A stretch of 64,000 bases of DNA from JAHCIE01 sp034431435 (GTDB lineage: Bacteria > Chloroflexota > Anaerolineae > Epilineales > JAHCIE01). The translations under genes were made by a program, and so were the position numbers. The stretch covers positions 49,874 to 113,873 of the forward strand of contig DAOUDG010000057.1 in NCBI GenBank assembly GCA_034431435.1, read 5' to 3'. Of this stretch, positions 9,554 to 18,085 are shown piece by piece. Numbering within the stretch: position 1 is the first letter of the stretch; every line of letters starts with the position of its first letter. The notes beneath the pieces are model-generated. The model saw nothing but the letters and a program-made list of their open reading frames with translations, was not told where the DNA came from and did no database searches.

Positions 9554-10725
9554 TTATTGTCGGTCTCATGTCCGGTACCTCGGCCGATGGCATCGACGCG
9601 GCGGTGGTCGATGTACAGGGTGCGCCGCCCGACGTCCGGGCGCGATTGCTACGCTTCGTGACTGTGCCCTGGCCGGGCGACCTGCGCGCCGCCATCTTCG
9701 CCGCCTTTCGGCCGGAGAGTAGCGCGGTAGACCGTCTGACGGCCCTCGATTTCGCGCTCGGCGAGCGCTTCGCGCTGGCGGCGCGAGCGGCGGCCGACGC
9801 CGCGAGCATGCCCATGACGAGTATCGACCTCATCGCCTCCCACGGCCAGACCATGTGGCACGCCGTCGGCGCGGACGACCCCGTGAAGTCGACGCTCCAG
9901 CTGGGGCAGCCCGCCGTCATTGCCGAGCGGACCGGTGCGACCGTCGTGGCCGATTTCCGCGTGCGGGACGTGGCGGCGAGCGGGCAGGGCGCGCCCCTGG
10001 TCGGCTATACCGATTACTTGCTGCTGCGCCACGCAACCCTGACCCGTGCCGTGCAGAACATAGGCGGCATCGCCAATGTCACGGCGCTACGGGGCGGCTG
10101 CGCGCCCGAAGACGTGTTTGCCTTCGACACCGGCCCTGGCAACATGCTCATCGATGACGCGACCCTACGCGCGACCAACGGCGCGCAGCCTTTCGACCGC
10201 GACGGCCGGCTGGGCGCGGCGGGGCGGCCCGACGACACGCTCATTGCCGCGCTCATGAGTCATCCTTACTTCGCACTGCCGCCGCCCAAGACAACCGGCC
10301 GCGAGCAGTTTGGCCGCCAGTTCGGAGCCGACGTCTGGGCGCGCGGGCGAGAGCGCGGCCTGTCGCCGGAGGACATCGTCGCCACCGTCACGAAGTTGAC
10401 GGCCGTCTCCATCGCCGACGCCTACACCCGCTACGTCGGCGCGGTGGACGAGGTCGTGCTGTGCGGGGGCGGCGCGGACAACCCAACCCTGGTGCAGATG
10501 ATTGGCGCGGCCCTGCCGAAGGCGCGGGTTCTTCGCTCTGACGACCTGGGCGTCCCTGCCGACGCGAAGGAGGCGATCGCCTTCGCTGTCCTGGCCTACG
10601 AAACGGTCCACGCTCGCCCCGGCAACCTGCCGTCGGTGACGGGCGCACGTGGGCCGCGTGTCCTGGGCGCGATCACGCCTGGCGACAACTTCGCCGGGCT
10701 GATGTCGCGCATCTATGGGGGATAG
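9550..10725 (+). CDS. anmK: anhydro-N-acetylmuramic acid kinase
   Basis: A 391-residue AnmK, slightly longer than the E. coli enzyme. It opens the 1,6-anhydro ring and phosphorylates anhMurNAc to MurNAc-6-P using ATP. Diagnostic segments: VGLMSGTSADGIDAA at about 4-18, SHGQTMWH near 98-105, GGIANVT near 176-182 and DTGPGNMLID near 197-206. GTG start overlaps the hydrolase stop. Its product is the substrate of MurQ, encoded next. The presence of AnmK means anhydro-muropeptides made by lytic transglycosylases are expected substrates. Confidence 0.96.
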   Translation: MIIVGLMSGTSADGIDAAVVDVQGAPPDVRARLLRFVTVPWPGDLRAAIFAAFRPESSAVDRLTALDFALGERFALAARAAADAASMPMTSIDLIASHGQTMWHAVGADDPVKSTLQLGQPAVIAERTGATVVADFRVRDVAASGQGAPLVGYTDYLLLRHATLTRAVQNIGGIANVTALRGGCAPEDVFAFDTGPGNMLIDDATLRATNGAQPFDRDGRLGAAGRPDDTLIAALMSHPYFALPPPKTTGREQFGRQFGADVWARGRERGLSPEDIVATVTKLTAVSIADAYTRYVGAVDEVVLCGGGADNPTLVQMIGAALPKARVLRSDDLGVPADAKEAIAFAVLAYETVHARPGNLPSVTGARGPRVLGAITPGDNFAGLMSRIYGG

Positions 10726-10731
10726 TGACCC

Positions 10732-11634
10732 ATGCATGACCTGGCTCAACTGACTACCGAAGGCGTGAACCCGGCCACCACCGACATCGATACGCGCTCG
10801 ACGCTGGAAATCGCCGCAGGCATCAACGCCGAGGATCGCAGCGTGGCTGAGGCGGTTCGACGTGAGCTGCCTGCCATTGCCGCCGCCATCGACCTCATTG
10901 TGGCCCACCTAGCGCGGGGGGGACGCCTCATCTATGTCGGCGCGGGAACCAGCGGCCGCCTCGCCGCCATCGATGCCGCCGAGTGCAGACCTACGTACAG
11001 CGCGGGGCCGGATCAGGTGACGGCGGTGCTGGCGGGGGGCGAGCGCGCCATGCTCCACGCCACTGAGGGGGCGGAAGATGACGCGGTGGCGGGCGCGGGG
11101 GAGATGGTGGCTCTCAACGTTGGTCCCGACGATGTGGTGGTCGGCGTGGCCGCCAGCGGTCGGACGCCCTTTGTGCTGGGCGCGCTGGAGGAGGCGCGTC
11201 GGCGAGGCGCGGCGACCGTGGGCGTCGTCAACAATGCTGCGACCCCCATTGAGGCCGCCGCCGATGTGGGGATTGCCGTCGTCACGGGACCGGAGGTTAT
11301 CAGCGGTTCGACGCGCATGAAGGCAGGGACGGCGCAGAAGATGGTGCTCAATATGCTGAGCACCGCCACGTTCATCAAGCTCGGTAAGGTCTATGGCAAC
11401 CTCATGGTGGATGTGGTGGCGGGCAACGCCAAGTTACGCGACCGGGCGCGACGCATCCTCATCCGCGCTACCGGCGTCGATGACGCCACGGCTGCCGACG
11501 CCCTCGCCGCGGCCAACGGCAGCGTGAAGGTGGCCCTGGTGAGCTTGCTGGCGGGCGTCGATGCCACCGAGGCCGCGCGCCGCCTGAGGGCGGCCAACGG
11601 CTATGTGCGCCGTGCCGTACAGTCGCCCCCATGA
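10732..11634 (+). CDS. murQ: N-acetylmuramic acid 6-phosphate etherase
   Basis: A 300-residue SIS-domain lyase that cleaves the lactyl ether of MurNAc-6-P to GlcNAc-6-P and D-lactate. It begins with LTTEGVNPATTDIDT, the MurQ signature, has YVGAGTSGRLAAIDAAEC at about 63-80 and the catalytic region STRMKAGTAQKMVLNMLST near 189-207. It is six bases after anmK and its stop overlaps the next gene. Converging products of AnmK and the sugar kinase meet here. Confidence 0.96.
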   Translation: MHDLAQLTTEGVNPATTDIDTRSTLEIAAGINAEDRSVAEAVRRELPAIAAAIDLIVAHLARGGRLIYVGAGTSGRLAAIDAAECRPTYSAGPDQVTAVLAGGERAMLHATEGAEDDAVAGAGEMVALNVGPDDVVVGVAASGRTPFVLGALEEARRRGAATVGVVNNAATPIEAAADVGIAVVTGPEVISGSTRMKAGTAQKMVLNMLSTATFIKLGKVYGNLMVDVVAGNAKLRDRARRILIRATGVDDATAADALAAANGSVKVALVSLLAGVDATEAARRLRAANGYVRRAVQSPP

Positions 11635-12512
11635 AGGCGCCCATCCTGCGTATCCTGACCTATAATATCAAGGCTGGGCGCTACCACCCCGATGGCCTGG
11701 AAGCCGTGGCGCGCCGCATCGAGGCCATCGCCCCCGATATCGTGGCGTTGCAGGAGGTGGACCGGGGGGCGACGCGGAGCGAGGGCGTAGACCAACCCGC
11801 CTGGCTCGGCGGACGGCTCGGCCTCGTCGCGGCCTTCGGCTGCTCCTTCACTTTGCCCGACGGGGGCGAGTATGGCAACGCTCTGCTGTCGCGCTGGCCC
11901 ATCGTCGCCGTCGAAACGGTGGCGCTGCCTCACCTTGCCGATGATGCGCGGCCCTGGCTGCGCTGGCTGCGCCCCGGTCTGCGACCGATCCGCGAATCGG
12001 ATCGAGCCTGGCGCCTGGCCGGTCAGCTGCGTATCGCATCCACCCTGCGGCGCTTCTACCCCTGGCGCGAGCCGAGGACCATCCTGCACGCGAAGGTCGA
12101 GAGTCCCTGGGGACCGTTGACTGTGCTCGTGACTCACTGGGGCTTGCAGGCCGCCGAACGCGCGGCTCAGGCTGCGGCGACGTTGGCGCTGGCTGACGGG
12201 GTGCGGGATCCACTGGTCCTGGCGGGCGATTTCAACGCGGGGCCAGAGAGCGCGGAGATTCAGTATCTGCGGACGCGGCTGGTGGACGTGGCCCAGGCCG
12301 TGAGGCTGACAGGGGAGGCCCGACTCACCTTTCCATCGGGACCCAGGGGCGCACGCACTGCCGACGGCTGGACAGGGGCTATCGACTACGTGTTCACACG
12401 CGGCCTGACACCCGTCGCGGCCGAGGTGATCGCCGATGCCACGCGCGCGTCGGATCACCAACCCTTGCTCGCCGAACTGAGGCTGACGCATGACGAGGAT
12501 TCTGATCATTGA
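11631..12512 (+). CDS. endonuclease/exonuclease/phosphatase-family hydrolase
   Basis: A 293-residue EEP-fold protein. Metal-binding and catalytic motifs visible: LTYNIKAGR near 9-17, ALQEVDRG near 39-46, LAGDFNAGP near 195-203, and the C-terminal SDHQPL near 277-282. No signal or membrane segment. The substrate could be DNA, a phospholipid or a phosphosugar; the sequence does not say. It overlaps murQ by four bases and the PhoB-like gene by 23, so it sits at the join between the wall-recycling and phosphate modules. Confidence 0.85.
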   Translation: MKAPILRILTYNIKAGRYHPDGLEAVARRIEAIAPDIVALQEVDRGATRSEGVDQPAWLGGRLGLVAAFGCSFTLPDGGEYGNALLSRWPIVAVETVALPHLADDARPWLRWLRPGLRPIRESDRAWRLAGQLRIASTLRRFYPWREPRTILHAKVESPWGPLTVLVTHWGLQAAERAAQAAATLALADGVRDPLVLAGDFNAGPESAEIQYLRTRLVDVAQAVRLTGEARLTFPSGPRGARTADGWTGAIDYVFTRGLTPVAAEVIADATRASDHQPLLAELRLTHDEDSDH

Positions 12513-13164
12513 GGATGATGTTATCATTCAGCAGGCGCTGGGCATCAACCTGCGCCGAGAAGGATACGATGTGACGGCGGCCTACGATGGCGCGGCCGGT
12601 CTGCACCTGGCGCGGGAGCAACGCCCGGATCTTGTGATTCTAGACCTGATGCTGCCCAAGCTGGATGGCCTGTCGGTGGCGCGGGCGATCCGGCAGGAGG
12701 GGGACACGCCCATCATCATGCTGACCGCCCGCGGGGGTGAGGTGGACCGCATTGTAGGCCTGGAGAGTGGGGCCGACGATTACGTGACCAAGCCGTTTAG
12801 CTCAGGCGAGTTGCTGGCCCGCGTGCGAGCGGTCCTGCGCCGCGCGCCCAGGCGGGCGGTGGTGAAGCTGGAGTCGGGTGACCTGAGTCTGGACCTGATT
12901 CGACGGCGCGCCACGCTACGCGGTGCGGAGTTGACTCTCCGCCACAAGGAGTTCAACCTGCTTGCCGAGCTGATGCGTAACCAGGGTGTAGTGCTGTCGC
13001 GCGACCTGCTCATGGAACGGGTGTGGGGCTACGACTACGATGGCGACACGAGCCGCACGGTCGACGTCCATATTCGCTGGCTGCGTGAGAAGATCGAGGC
13101 GGACCCCTCCGACCCGCAGCGTATTCAGACCGTGCGTGGCATTGGTTATCGGTTCGAAGGCTGA
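12490..13164 (+). CDS. phoB: OmpR/PhoB-family response regulator of the phosphate module
   Basis: A 224-residue regulator. Receiver domain: acidic pocket EDD at 8-10, phospho-acceptor Asp52 in LDLMLPK, Thr79 in MLTA and Lys101 in TKPF. Winged-helix domain from about 125 with the recognition region ending in TVRGIGYRF. The gene is five bases from the histidine kinase and upstream of pstSCAB-phoU, whose promoter has direct TTAAC-type repeats, so a PhoB/PhoP role is strongly suggested. The start overlaps the preceding gene by 23 bases; no better start is seen downstream. Confidence 0.9.
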   Translation: MTRILIIEDDVIIQQALGINLRREGYDVTAAYDGAAGLHLAREQRPDLVILDLMLPKLDGLSVARAIRQEGDTPIIMLTARGGEVDRIVGLESGADDYVTKPFSSGELLARVRAVLRRAPRRAVVKLESGDLSLDLIRRRATLRGAELTLRHKEFNLLAELMRNQGVVLSRDLLMERVWGYDYDGDTSRTVDVHIRWLREKIEADPSDPQRIQTVRGIGYRFEG

Positions 13165-13169
13165 CGCGG

Positions 13170-14327
13170 ATGCAGTGGGCATGGCTCGCCGTGGCAGTCG
13201 CCATCGTTGCCGCCGTCGTCGCGGCCCAGATGGTGCGCCAGGGTCGGCGGCGCGCCGAGGCCGCCGAGCGCGAGGTGGTACGCCTTCAGCGCGAGCGGGA
13301 TGCCCTCACGCGCCGCGTGGGGGAGCTGGGGCAGCAAGTGTCGGGATTCGGCGGCGCGACGTACGACGCCCTGCTGGCCGTTGACGCGCGCCGTCGCATT
13401 ATCGCAATGAACGCCCTGGCCGCGGCGACCTTTGGCGGCGCCCACGGCCAGGCATTGATTGAGGTCGTGCGGGATGCCGACCTGAATGCGGCCGTCGCCG
13501 AGACGCTGGCCGATGGTCACGACCGCGACTTGAGCGTGGCGTCGAACGGGCGGCTGTTCAGCGTTCATATTGTTGCCAGCTCTCCTGGGGCGGCCATTGC
13601 CTTTCAGGACGCGACGGAGCTGAGCCGCTTGCAGCGGGCGCGGCGCGACTTTGTCGCTAATATCTCCCACGAGCTGCGCACTCCCCTAACCTCGATTGGC
13701 CTGCTGTGCGACGCCCTGAGCGCGACGATTAGCGATCGGGATATCGCGCCACTGGTCGCGACGATTTCCGGCGAGGTTGATGCAATGACGCGGCTGGTGA
13801 ATGATATGCTCGATCTCACCCAGATCGAGGACGGCCGCCTGCCGCTACGCCTGGCGGAGTGCGACGCCCTCGACCTGATTGAGACGGCCGTGGCGCGCCT
13901 GCGGCCCCAGGCCGAGCAGAAGAACATCGAATTCGTGATGGCCGTCGCACCGGACGTGCGGGTTCTGGCAGACGAAGACAAGATTGGGCGGGTATTGACC
14001 AACCTGCTGGACAATGCCGTGAAGTTTTCGCCCACTAGCGGCGCGATAATCGTTCGATGCCAGCCGGCCGGCTCACCCCCGCCCGATGGCGGCGATGTGC
14101 TGTTTTCGGTCACGGATGAAGGGCCGGGAATCGCAGCGAGCGACCTGCCGCGCGTGTTCGAGCGCTTCTTCAAGAGTGACCGTGCCCGCGAGCGTTCCCA
14201 TCGCGTGGGAGCCGGGCTAGGCCTGGCGATTGCTCGCCACCTGGTCGAGGCGCACGAGGGTCGCATGTGGGCAACCAGCCACGAAGGCCAGGGCGCGACG
14301 TTCTATTTCACCTTGCCTGCCGCATGA
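13170..14327 (+). CDS. phoR: phosphate-type sensor histidine kinase
   Basis: A 385-residue kinase with a single N-terminal membrane helix (about 3-22), a short coiled coil (about 25-55), a PAS-like domain (about 62-150), and a HisKA domain with phospho-acceptor His167 in NISHELRTPL. The ATP-binding domain has the N box NLLDNAVKFSP, G1 DEGPGI, F box FERFFK and G2 GAGLGLAI. Absence of an extracellular sensor domain is typical of PhoR/PhoP-partner kinases that read the state of PstSCAB-PhoU. Cotranscribed with the regulator. Confidence 0.9.
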   Translation: MQWAWLAVAVAIVAAVVAAQMVRQGRRRAEAAEREVVRLQRERDALTRRVGELGQQVSGFGGATYDALLAVDARRRIIAMNALAAATFGGAHGQALIEVVRDADLNAAVAETLADGHDRDLSVASNGRLFSVHIVASSPGAAIAFQDATELSRLQRARRDFVANISHELRTPLTSIGLLCDALSATISDRDIAPLVATISGEVDAMTRLVNDMLDLTQIEDGRLPLRLAECDALDLIETAVARLRPQAEQKNIEFVMAVAPDVRVLADEDKIGRVLTNLLDNAVKFSPTSGAIIVRCQPAGSPPPDGGDVLFSVTDEGPGIAASDLPRVFERFFKSDRARERSHRVGAGLGLAIARHLVEAHEGRMWATSHEGQGATFYFTLPAA

Positions 14328-14346
14328 GGCGACGAGATGACCAACG

Positions 14347-14421
14347 TTAACCGGGCTTAATAGATATTTAGCATGGACCTAACACAGCCTTAAACACAGC
14401 TTAACTGGATAGTCCCATATT
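14347..14421 (+). promoter_or_regulatory. Pho-box array and -10 element upstream of the pst genes
   Basis: TTAAC-like pentamers recur about every 10-12 bases: 14347 (TTAAC), 14357 (TTAAT), 14367 (TTTAG), 14380 (TAAC), 14390 (TTAAA) and 14401 (TTAAC). Direct repeats with an 11-base period are the binding pattern of PhoB/PhoP regulators. CATATT at 14416-14421 begins ten bases after the last repeat, the spacing expected where the activator replaces a -35 element. Transcription would start near 14428. Repeats seen directly; binding is inferred. Confidence 0.75.
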
Positions 14422-14459
14422 GGAGGTGAGGCAAGTCGTGCAAGCGCGGTCTCACCTCC
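14422..14459 (+). promoter_or_regulatory. leader hairpin before the pst genes
   Basis: GGAGGTGAG at 14422-14430 is an exact inverted copy of CTCACCTCC at 14451-14459 with a 20-base loop. It sits at the predicted 5' end of the pst transcript. The left arm contains an anti-anti-Shine-Dalgarno-like GGAGG and the right arm could mask ribosome-binding sites, so a role in mRNA stability or translation is possible. Confidence 0.5.
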
Positions 14460-14525
14460 TCTGCTGCCCAGGGTGGGTCCGCCGCCGCTTTCCCTGGGCG
14501 CTTTCGCGAGTCTGTGAGGCGACGC

Positions 14526-14762
14526 ATGGCGACAATGTTGGCTGATCTCGATAATGGTACCGCAATCAAGACGGCGCTGGCAGAAGGGTGGGCTGTGGAA
14601 CCGCCCGTGTACGCCATGACCGATGCACTGCGCCGGGACCGCCGGGTTCTGCAATTCATCCTGTGGCGTGATGGCCGCCCGCGGGTCGTGACGGTTGATG
14701 ATACGCCAGGGGTACGGGACTGGATAGCTGACCAGCGCTGGGCTGTCGTCGTCTTGCGCTAA
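14526..14762 (+). CDS. small hypothetical protein, first ORF of the Pho-regulated transcript
   Basis: A 78-residue protein from ATG 14526 (TGAGG about 8 bases upstream); GTG at 14514 in frame would add four residues. It contains no signal peptide or Cys pair and has a moderately charged composition (TDALRRDRR, QFILWRDGRPRVVTVDD). The position between a Pho box and pstS suggests phosphate-starvation expression. I do not recognise a family, and an 85-base gap before pstS means it might be translated independently. Confidence 0.55.
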   Translation: MATMLADLDNGTAIKTALAEGWAVEPPVYAMTDALRRDRRVLQFILWRDGRPRVVTVDDTPGVRDWIADQRWAVVVLR

Positions 14763-14846
14763 CATGGGGCGACGCCAGACTGCAAGGGAGCGGTTGGCGC
14801 CGTCGACTGAAAGATTCTGCTCGCCGATGGAGAGGAGACAGGCTCC

Positions 14847-16064
14847 GTGCCCAAGAATCTGAATCGTGCGCTGGCTATGCTGGCGGCCATTCTGGTGACG
14901 CTCGTGGTAGCCGCCTGCGGTCAGCCCAGCGCCGCCACACAGCAAGCCGCGCCCACGGCCGCCGCGAGCGGTAAGGCCGCGGCGCCCACGGCCGCGCCGG
15001 CGGCGACATCGGCGCCGGCCACGGGTGGCGCAGCGCCGAGTGGCGACTGCGACTATAACGCCAGGGTCGCCGGGCCTCTCGCCGGCGAAGCCAACGCCCT
15101 CACTGGCGCGGGCGCCACCTTTCCTCAGCCCCTCTACACCCGCTGGTTCAGCGACTACAATAAGCTTACCAGTGTCAAGGTCAACTATCAGGGCGTCGGC
15201 TCCGGCGCGGGCATCAAGCAGATCACCGAGAAGACCGTGGACTTCGGGGCGAGTGACGCGCCTATGACCGACGCTCAGCTCAAGGCAGCGCCGGGTATCC
15301 TGCATATCCCAACGGCCATGGGCGCGGTGGTCGTGACCTACAACCTGCCGAGTCTCACCCAGCCCCTGAACCTGTCGGGCGAGACCGTAGGCGGCATCTA
15401 CCTGGGCGACATCAGAAAGTGGAACGACCCCAAGATTGTGGCCGAGAACCCTGGCGCCACGCTGCCTGACCAGAATATCGTAACCATCCGTCGCTCGGAC
15501 GGATCGGGCACTAGCAAAGCCTTCACCTCATGGCTGGCCGCCACCAACCCAGCCTGGAAGGAGAAAGTCGGCGCGGGCACGACGGTCAACTGGCCGACCG
15601 GTCTCGGCGCGCAGGGGAATGCGGGTGTGGCTGGTGAAGTCAAGAACAATCCCGGCTTCATCGGCTATGTCGAGCAGATCTACGCCGAGCAGAACAAGAT
15701 GGCGATGGCGAGCATCAAGAACCAGGCAGGCAAGTTTGTCAAGCCTTCCCTGGAAGGCGTCACCGCGGCAGCGGCGAATTCCATCAAGACCATCCCGTCC
15801 GATCTGCGCTTCTCCATGATTGATGCCCCCGGTGATGCGTCGTACCCTATCTCCACACCGACCTGGCTACTGGCCTATCAGAATCAGACTGATGCGCCAG
15901 AGGCCCAGGCCATGGCGCGCGCCATGTGGTGGGGGCTGACCGACGGCCAGAAGGTAGCAACCGAGTTGGGCTACGCAGCCCTACCGCCCGAGCTGGCGAA
16001 GCTGGCCCTGGATAAGGTGTGCAGTATTCAGGTGAACGGCGGCCGGGCTTTCCCTGGCAAGTGA
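14847..16064 (+). CDS. pstS: phosphate-binding lipoprotein PstS
   Basis: A 405-residue lipoprotein with lipobox VAAC at about 21-24 and an Ala/Pro/Thr linker to about 65. The phosphate-binding domain starts LTGAGATFPQPLYTRW, with FGASDAPM near 133-140 and RRSDGSGTSKAFTSWL near 213-228, all diagnostic PstS phosphate-ligand loops. GTG 14847 follows AGAGGAGA. It delivers phosphate to PstC and PstA. The linker resembles those of the two other binding lipoproteins in the window. Confidence 0.95.
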   Translation: MPKNLNRALAMLAAILVTLVVAACGQPSAATQQAAPTAAASGKAAAPTAAPAATSAPATGGAAPSGDCDYNARVAGPLAGEANALTGAGATFPQPLYTRWFSDYNKLTSVKVNYQGVGSGAGIKQITEKTVDFGASDAPMTDAQLKAAPGILHIPTAMGAVVVTYNLPSLTQPLNLSGETVGGIYLGDIRKWNDPKIVAENPGATLPDQNIVTIRRSDGSGTSKAFTSWLAATNPAWKEKVGAGTTVNWPTGLGAQGNAGVAGEVKNNPGFIGYVEQIYAEQNKMAMASIKNQAGKFVKPSLEGVTAAAANSIKTIPSDLRFSMIDAPGDASYPISTPTWLLAYQNQTDAPEAQAMARAMWWGLTDGQKVATELGYAALPPELAKLALDKVCSIQVNGGRAFPGK

Positions 16065-16072
16065 GAGACGCT

Positions 16073-17068
16073 ATGGCTATGCTCGAGCAAACCAAGCCGC
16101 CCGCGCGGGTGTCGCTGTCCACCGGTCGCCGAGGTATGAACCTCGGCGACCGGGTGTTCCTGGGTGGGACAACCGCGCTCGGTATCCTGGCCGTCTTGAT
16201 TCTGGTGTTCCTCGCTCTGTATCTGATGAAGGACTCGTGGCCCGCCTGGCAGGAATTCGGCCTGGCCTTCATTTGGCATACCAGGTGGGACCCTGTCAAT
16301 GAGGTGTTTGGGGCAGGGCTATTCCTGTGGGGTACGCTGGTGACGTCCACAATCGCTGTCCTGTTAGCGACGCCCTTTGGCATCGGCGCAGCTATCTTCC
16401 TGGTGGAGTACGCTGGCCCGCGCATCGCCTCGCCGGTCGCCTTCATTGTCGAGTTGCTGGCCGCGATTCCCAGCGTCATCTTCGGCCTGTGGGGCCTGTA
16501 CGTGATGGCGCCTGTGATGCGCAACACCGTCGAACCCTTTCTGCAGAATACCCTGGGGCGGCTGCCCATCATCGGGGCCTTGTTCACAGGGCCGACCATT
16601 GGCCGCGACTATCTGACTGCTGGCACGATCCTGGCGATCATGATCTTGCCGACGGTCATGGCGGTCTCGCGGGAGATCATTCGCTCAGTGCCTGATACGC
16701 AGCGCGAGGGGATGTTAGGGCTGGGCGCGACGCGCTTCGAGGTCATCAGGCACGCCGTGTTGCCCTACGCGCGGTCGGGCCTTGTTGGCGCGATTATCCT
16801 CGGCCTGGCGCGCGCGCTCGGCGAGACGATGGCTGTTACCATGACCATCGGCAATAGCGCGCAGCAGATCAGCCCGTCGCTGTTCACGCCGGGCTACACT
16901 CTGGCGTCGGGCATCGCTAACCAGTTCAACGAGGCGGCCACGCCGCTGTACTTTGGCTCACTCATGGCGCTGGCTCTGGTGCTCATCGGTATCTCGCTGA
17001 TCACCAATGCCATCGCTCGCATCTTTGTCCGCCGCGTGGCGTCTGGCCCAGCGGGCGCGGTGGTGTAG
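16073..17068 (+). CDS. pstC: phosphate ABC transporter permease PstC
   Basis: A 331-residue permease with six membrane spans. Diagnostic segments: FGIGAAIFLVEY, ELLAAIPSVIFGLWGL, ILPTVMAVSREIIRSVP and the EAA loop REGMLGLGATRFEVIRHAVLP. ATG 16073 is chosen eight bases after pstS; a longer reading starting inside pstS is rejected. It forms the channel with PstA. Confidence 0.95.
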   Translation: MAMLEQTKPPARVSLSTGRRGMNLGDRVFLGGTTALGILAVLILVFLALYLMKDSWPAWQEFGLAFIWHTRWDPVNEVFGAGLFLWGTLVTSTIAVLLATPFGIGAAIFLVEYAGPRIASPVAFIVELLAAIPSVIFGLWGLYVMAPVMRNTVEPFLQNTLGRLPIIGALFTGPTIGRDYLTAGTILAIMILPTVMAVSREIIRSVPDTQREGMLGLGATRFEVIRHAVLPYARSGLVGAIILGLARALGETMAVTMTIGNSAQQISPSLFTPGYTLASGIANQFNEAATPLYFGSLMALALVLIGISLITNAIARIFVRRVASGPAGAVV

Positions 17069-17104
17069 GCGTGGCCAGCCGGCCGACAGGGAGAGGACAC
17101 TAGC

Positions 17105-18007
17105 ATGCAAGCTACCGCTTCGCCGCCCCGCTCGCTCCTCAAGTCCGACGAGCGCGGGACGCTGATCCAGCGGCGCGAGGTCTACGACAAGCTGTTCGGG
17201 GCGGCCGTAACCGTCGCCGCGTTCATGGGCGTCGCGATTCTGTTCATCATCATGGGCTACATCATCGTGCGCGGCTTACCGGCCATCAACCTGGAGTTCT
17301 TCATCGGCCATACGGAGCCGGTGGGCGCGGAGGCGCAGGGGGGCGTGGGGAACGCCATTGTCGGCACGCTGATGATGCTGGGTGTGGCCGTGCTGTTGGG
17401 CATTCCCATCGGCATCGGCACGGCCATCTTCCTGGCGGAGTACGGTCGCGGCCGCGTCGCCGACGTCGTGCGCTTCGCCATCGAGACGCTGGCGGGCGTG
17501 CCGTCCATTGTCATGGGCGCTTTCATCTGGGCCTGGTTGGTCGAGACCGTCATGGGCAACTACTCGGGACTGGCGGGCGGCGTCGCACTGGGCATTCTCA
17601 TGATCCCCATCGTGGCGCGCACGGCCGAGGAGGTGTTGCGCCTGGTGCCTGACAGCCTGCGCGAGGCATCGCTGGCGCTGGGGTTGCCGTACTGGAAGAC
17701 GGTGACTCACATCGTCGTGCCGACGGCCCGCGCGGGCCTGGTGACGGCTACCGTGCTGGCGGTGGCGCGAGCGGGCGGCGAGACAGCGCCGTTGCTCATG
17801 ACCGCCCTGGGCAACGACTTCTACAACTTCGACCTGAGGGAGCCGATGGCGGCGCTGCCTCTCACCATCTACAAGTACGCCCTCAGCCCCTACGAAGAGT
17901 GGCATCAGCAGGCATGGGGCGCGGCGCTGGTGCTCGTCGTCGTTATCGGCGGGCTTAGCCTGCTCACGCGCTTCGTTGTGGCGCGCTCCAGCCGCCACCT
18001 GACCTAG
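17105..18007 (+). CDS. pstA: phosphate ABC transporter permease PstA
   Basis: A 300-residue permease. Features: first span at about 37-60, GIPIGIGTAIFLAEYGRG, ETLAGVPSIVMGAFIWAWLV, IPIVARTAEEVLRLVPDSLREASLALG (EAA loop) and the C-terminal AWGAALVLVVVIGGLSLLTR span. ATG 17105 follows GAGAGGACAC. A 36-base gap after pstC keeps it in the operon. Confidence 0.95.
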   Translation: MQATASPPRSLLKSDERGTLIQRREVYDKLFGAAVTVAAFMGVAILFIIMGYIIVRGLPAINLEFFIGHTEPVGAEAQGGVGNAIVGTLMMLGVAVLLGIPIGIGTAIFLAEYGRGRVADVVRFAIETLAGVPSIVMGAFIWAWLVETVMGNYSGLAGGVALGILMIPIVARTAEEVLRLVPDSLREASLALGLPYWKTVTHIVVPTARAGLVTATVLAVARAGGETAPLLMTALGNDFYNFDLREPMAALPLTIYKYALSPYEEWHQQAWGAALVLVVVIGGLSLLTRFVVARSSRHLT

Positions 18008-18085
18008 AGGCTGAGGCTGACGCCGACCGCCGCGTGACCTGGCCAGGCATCGGCCACCTCGGCTAGTGCAAGGAAAGTATCAATC

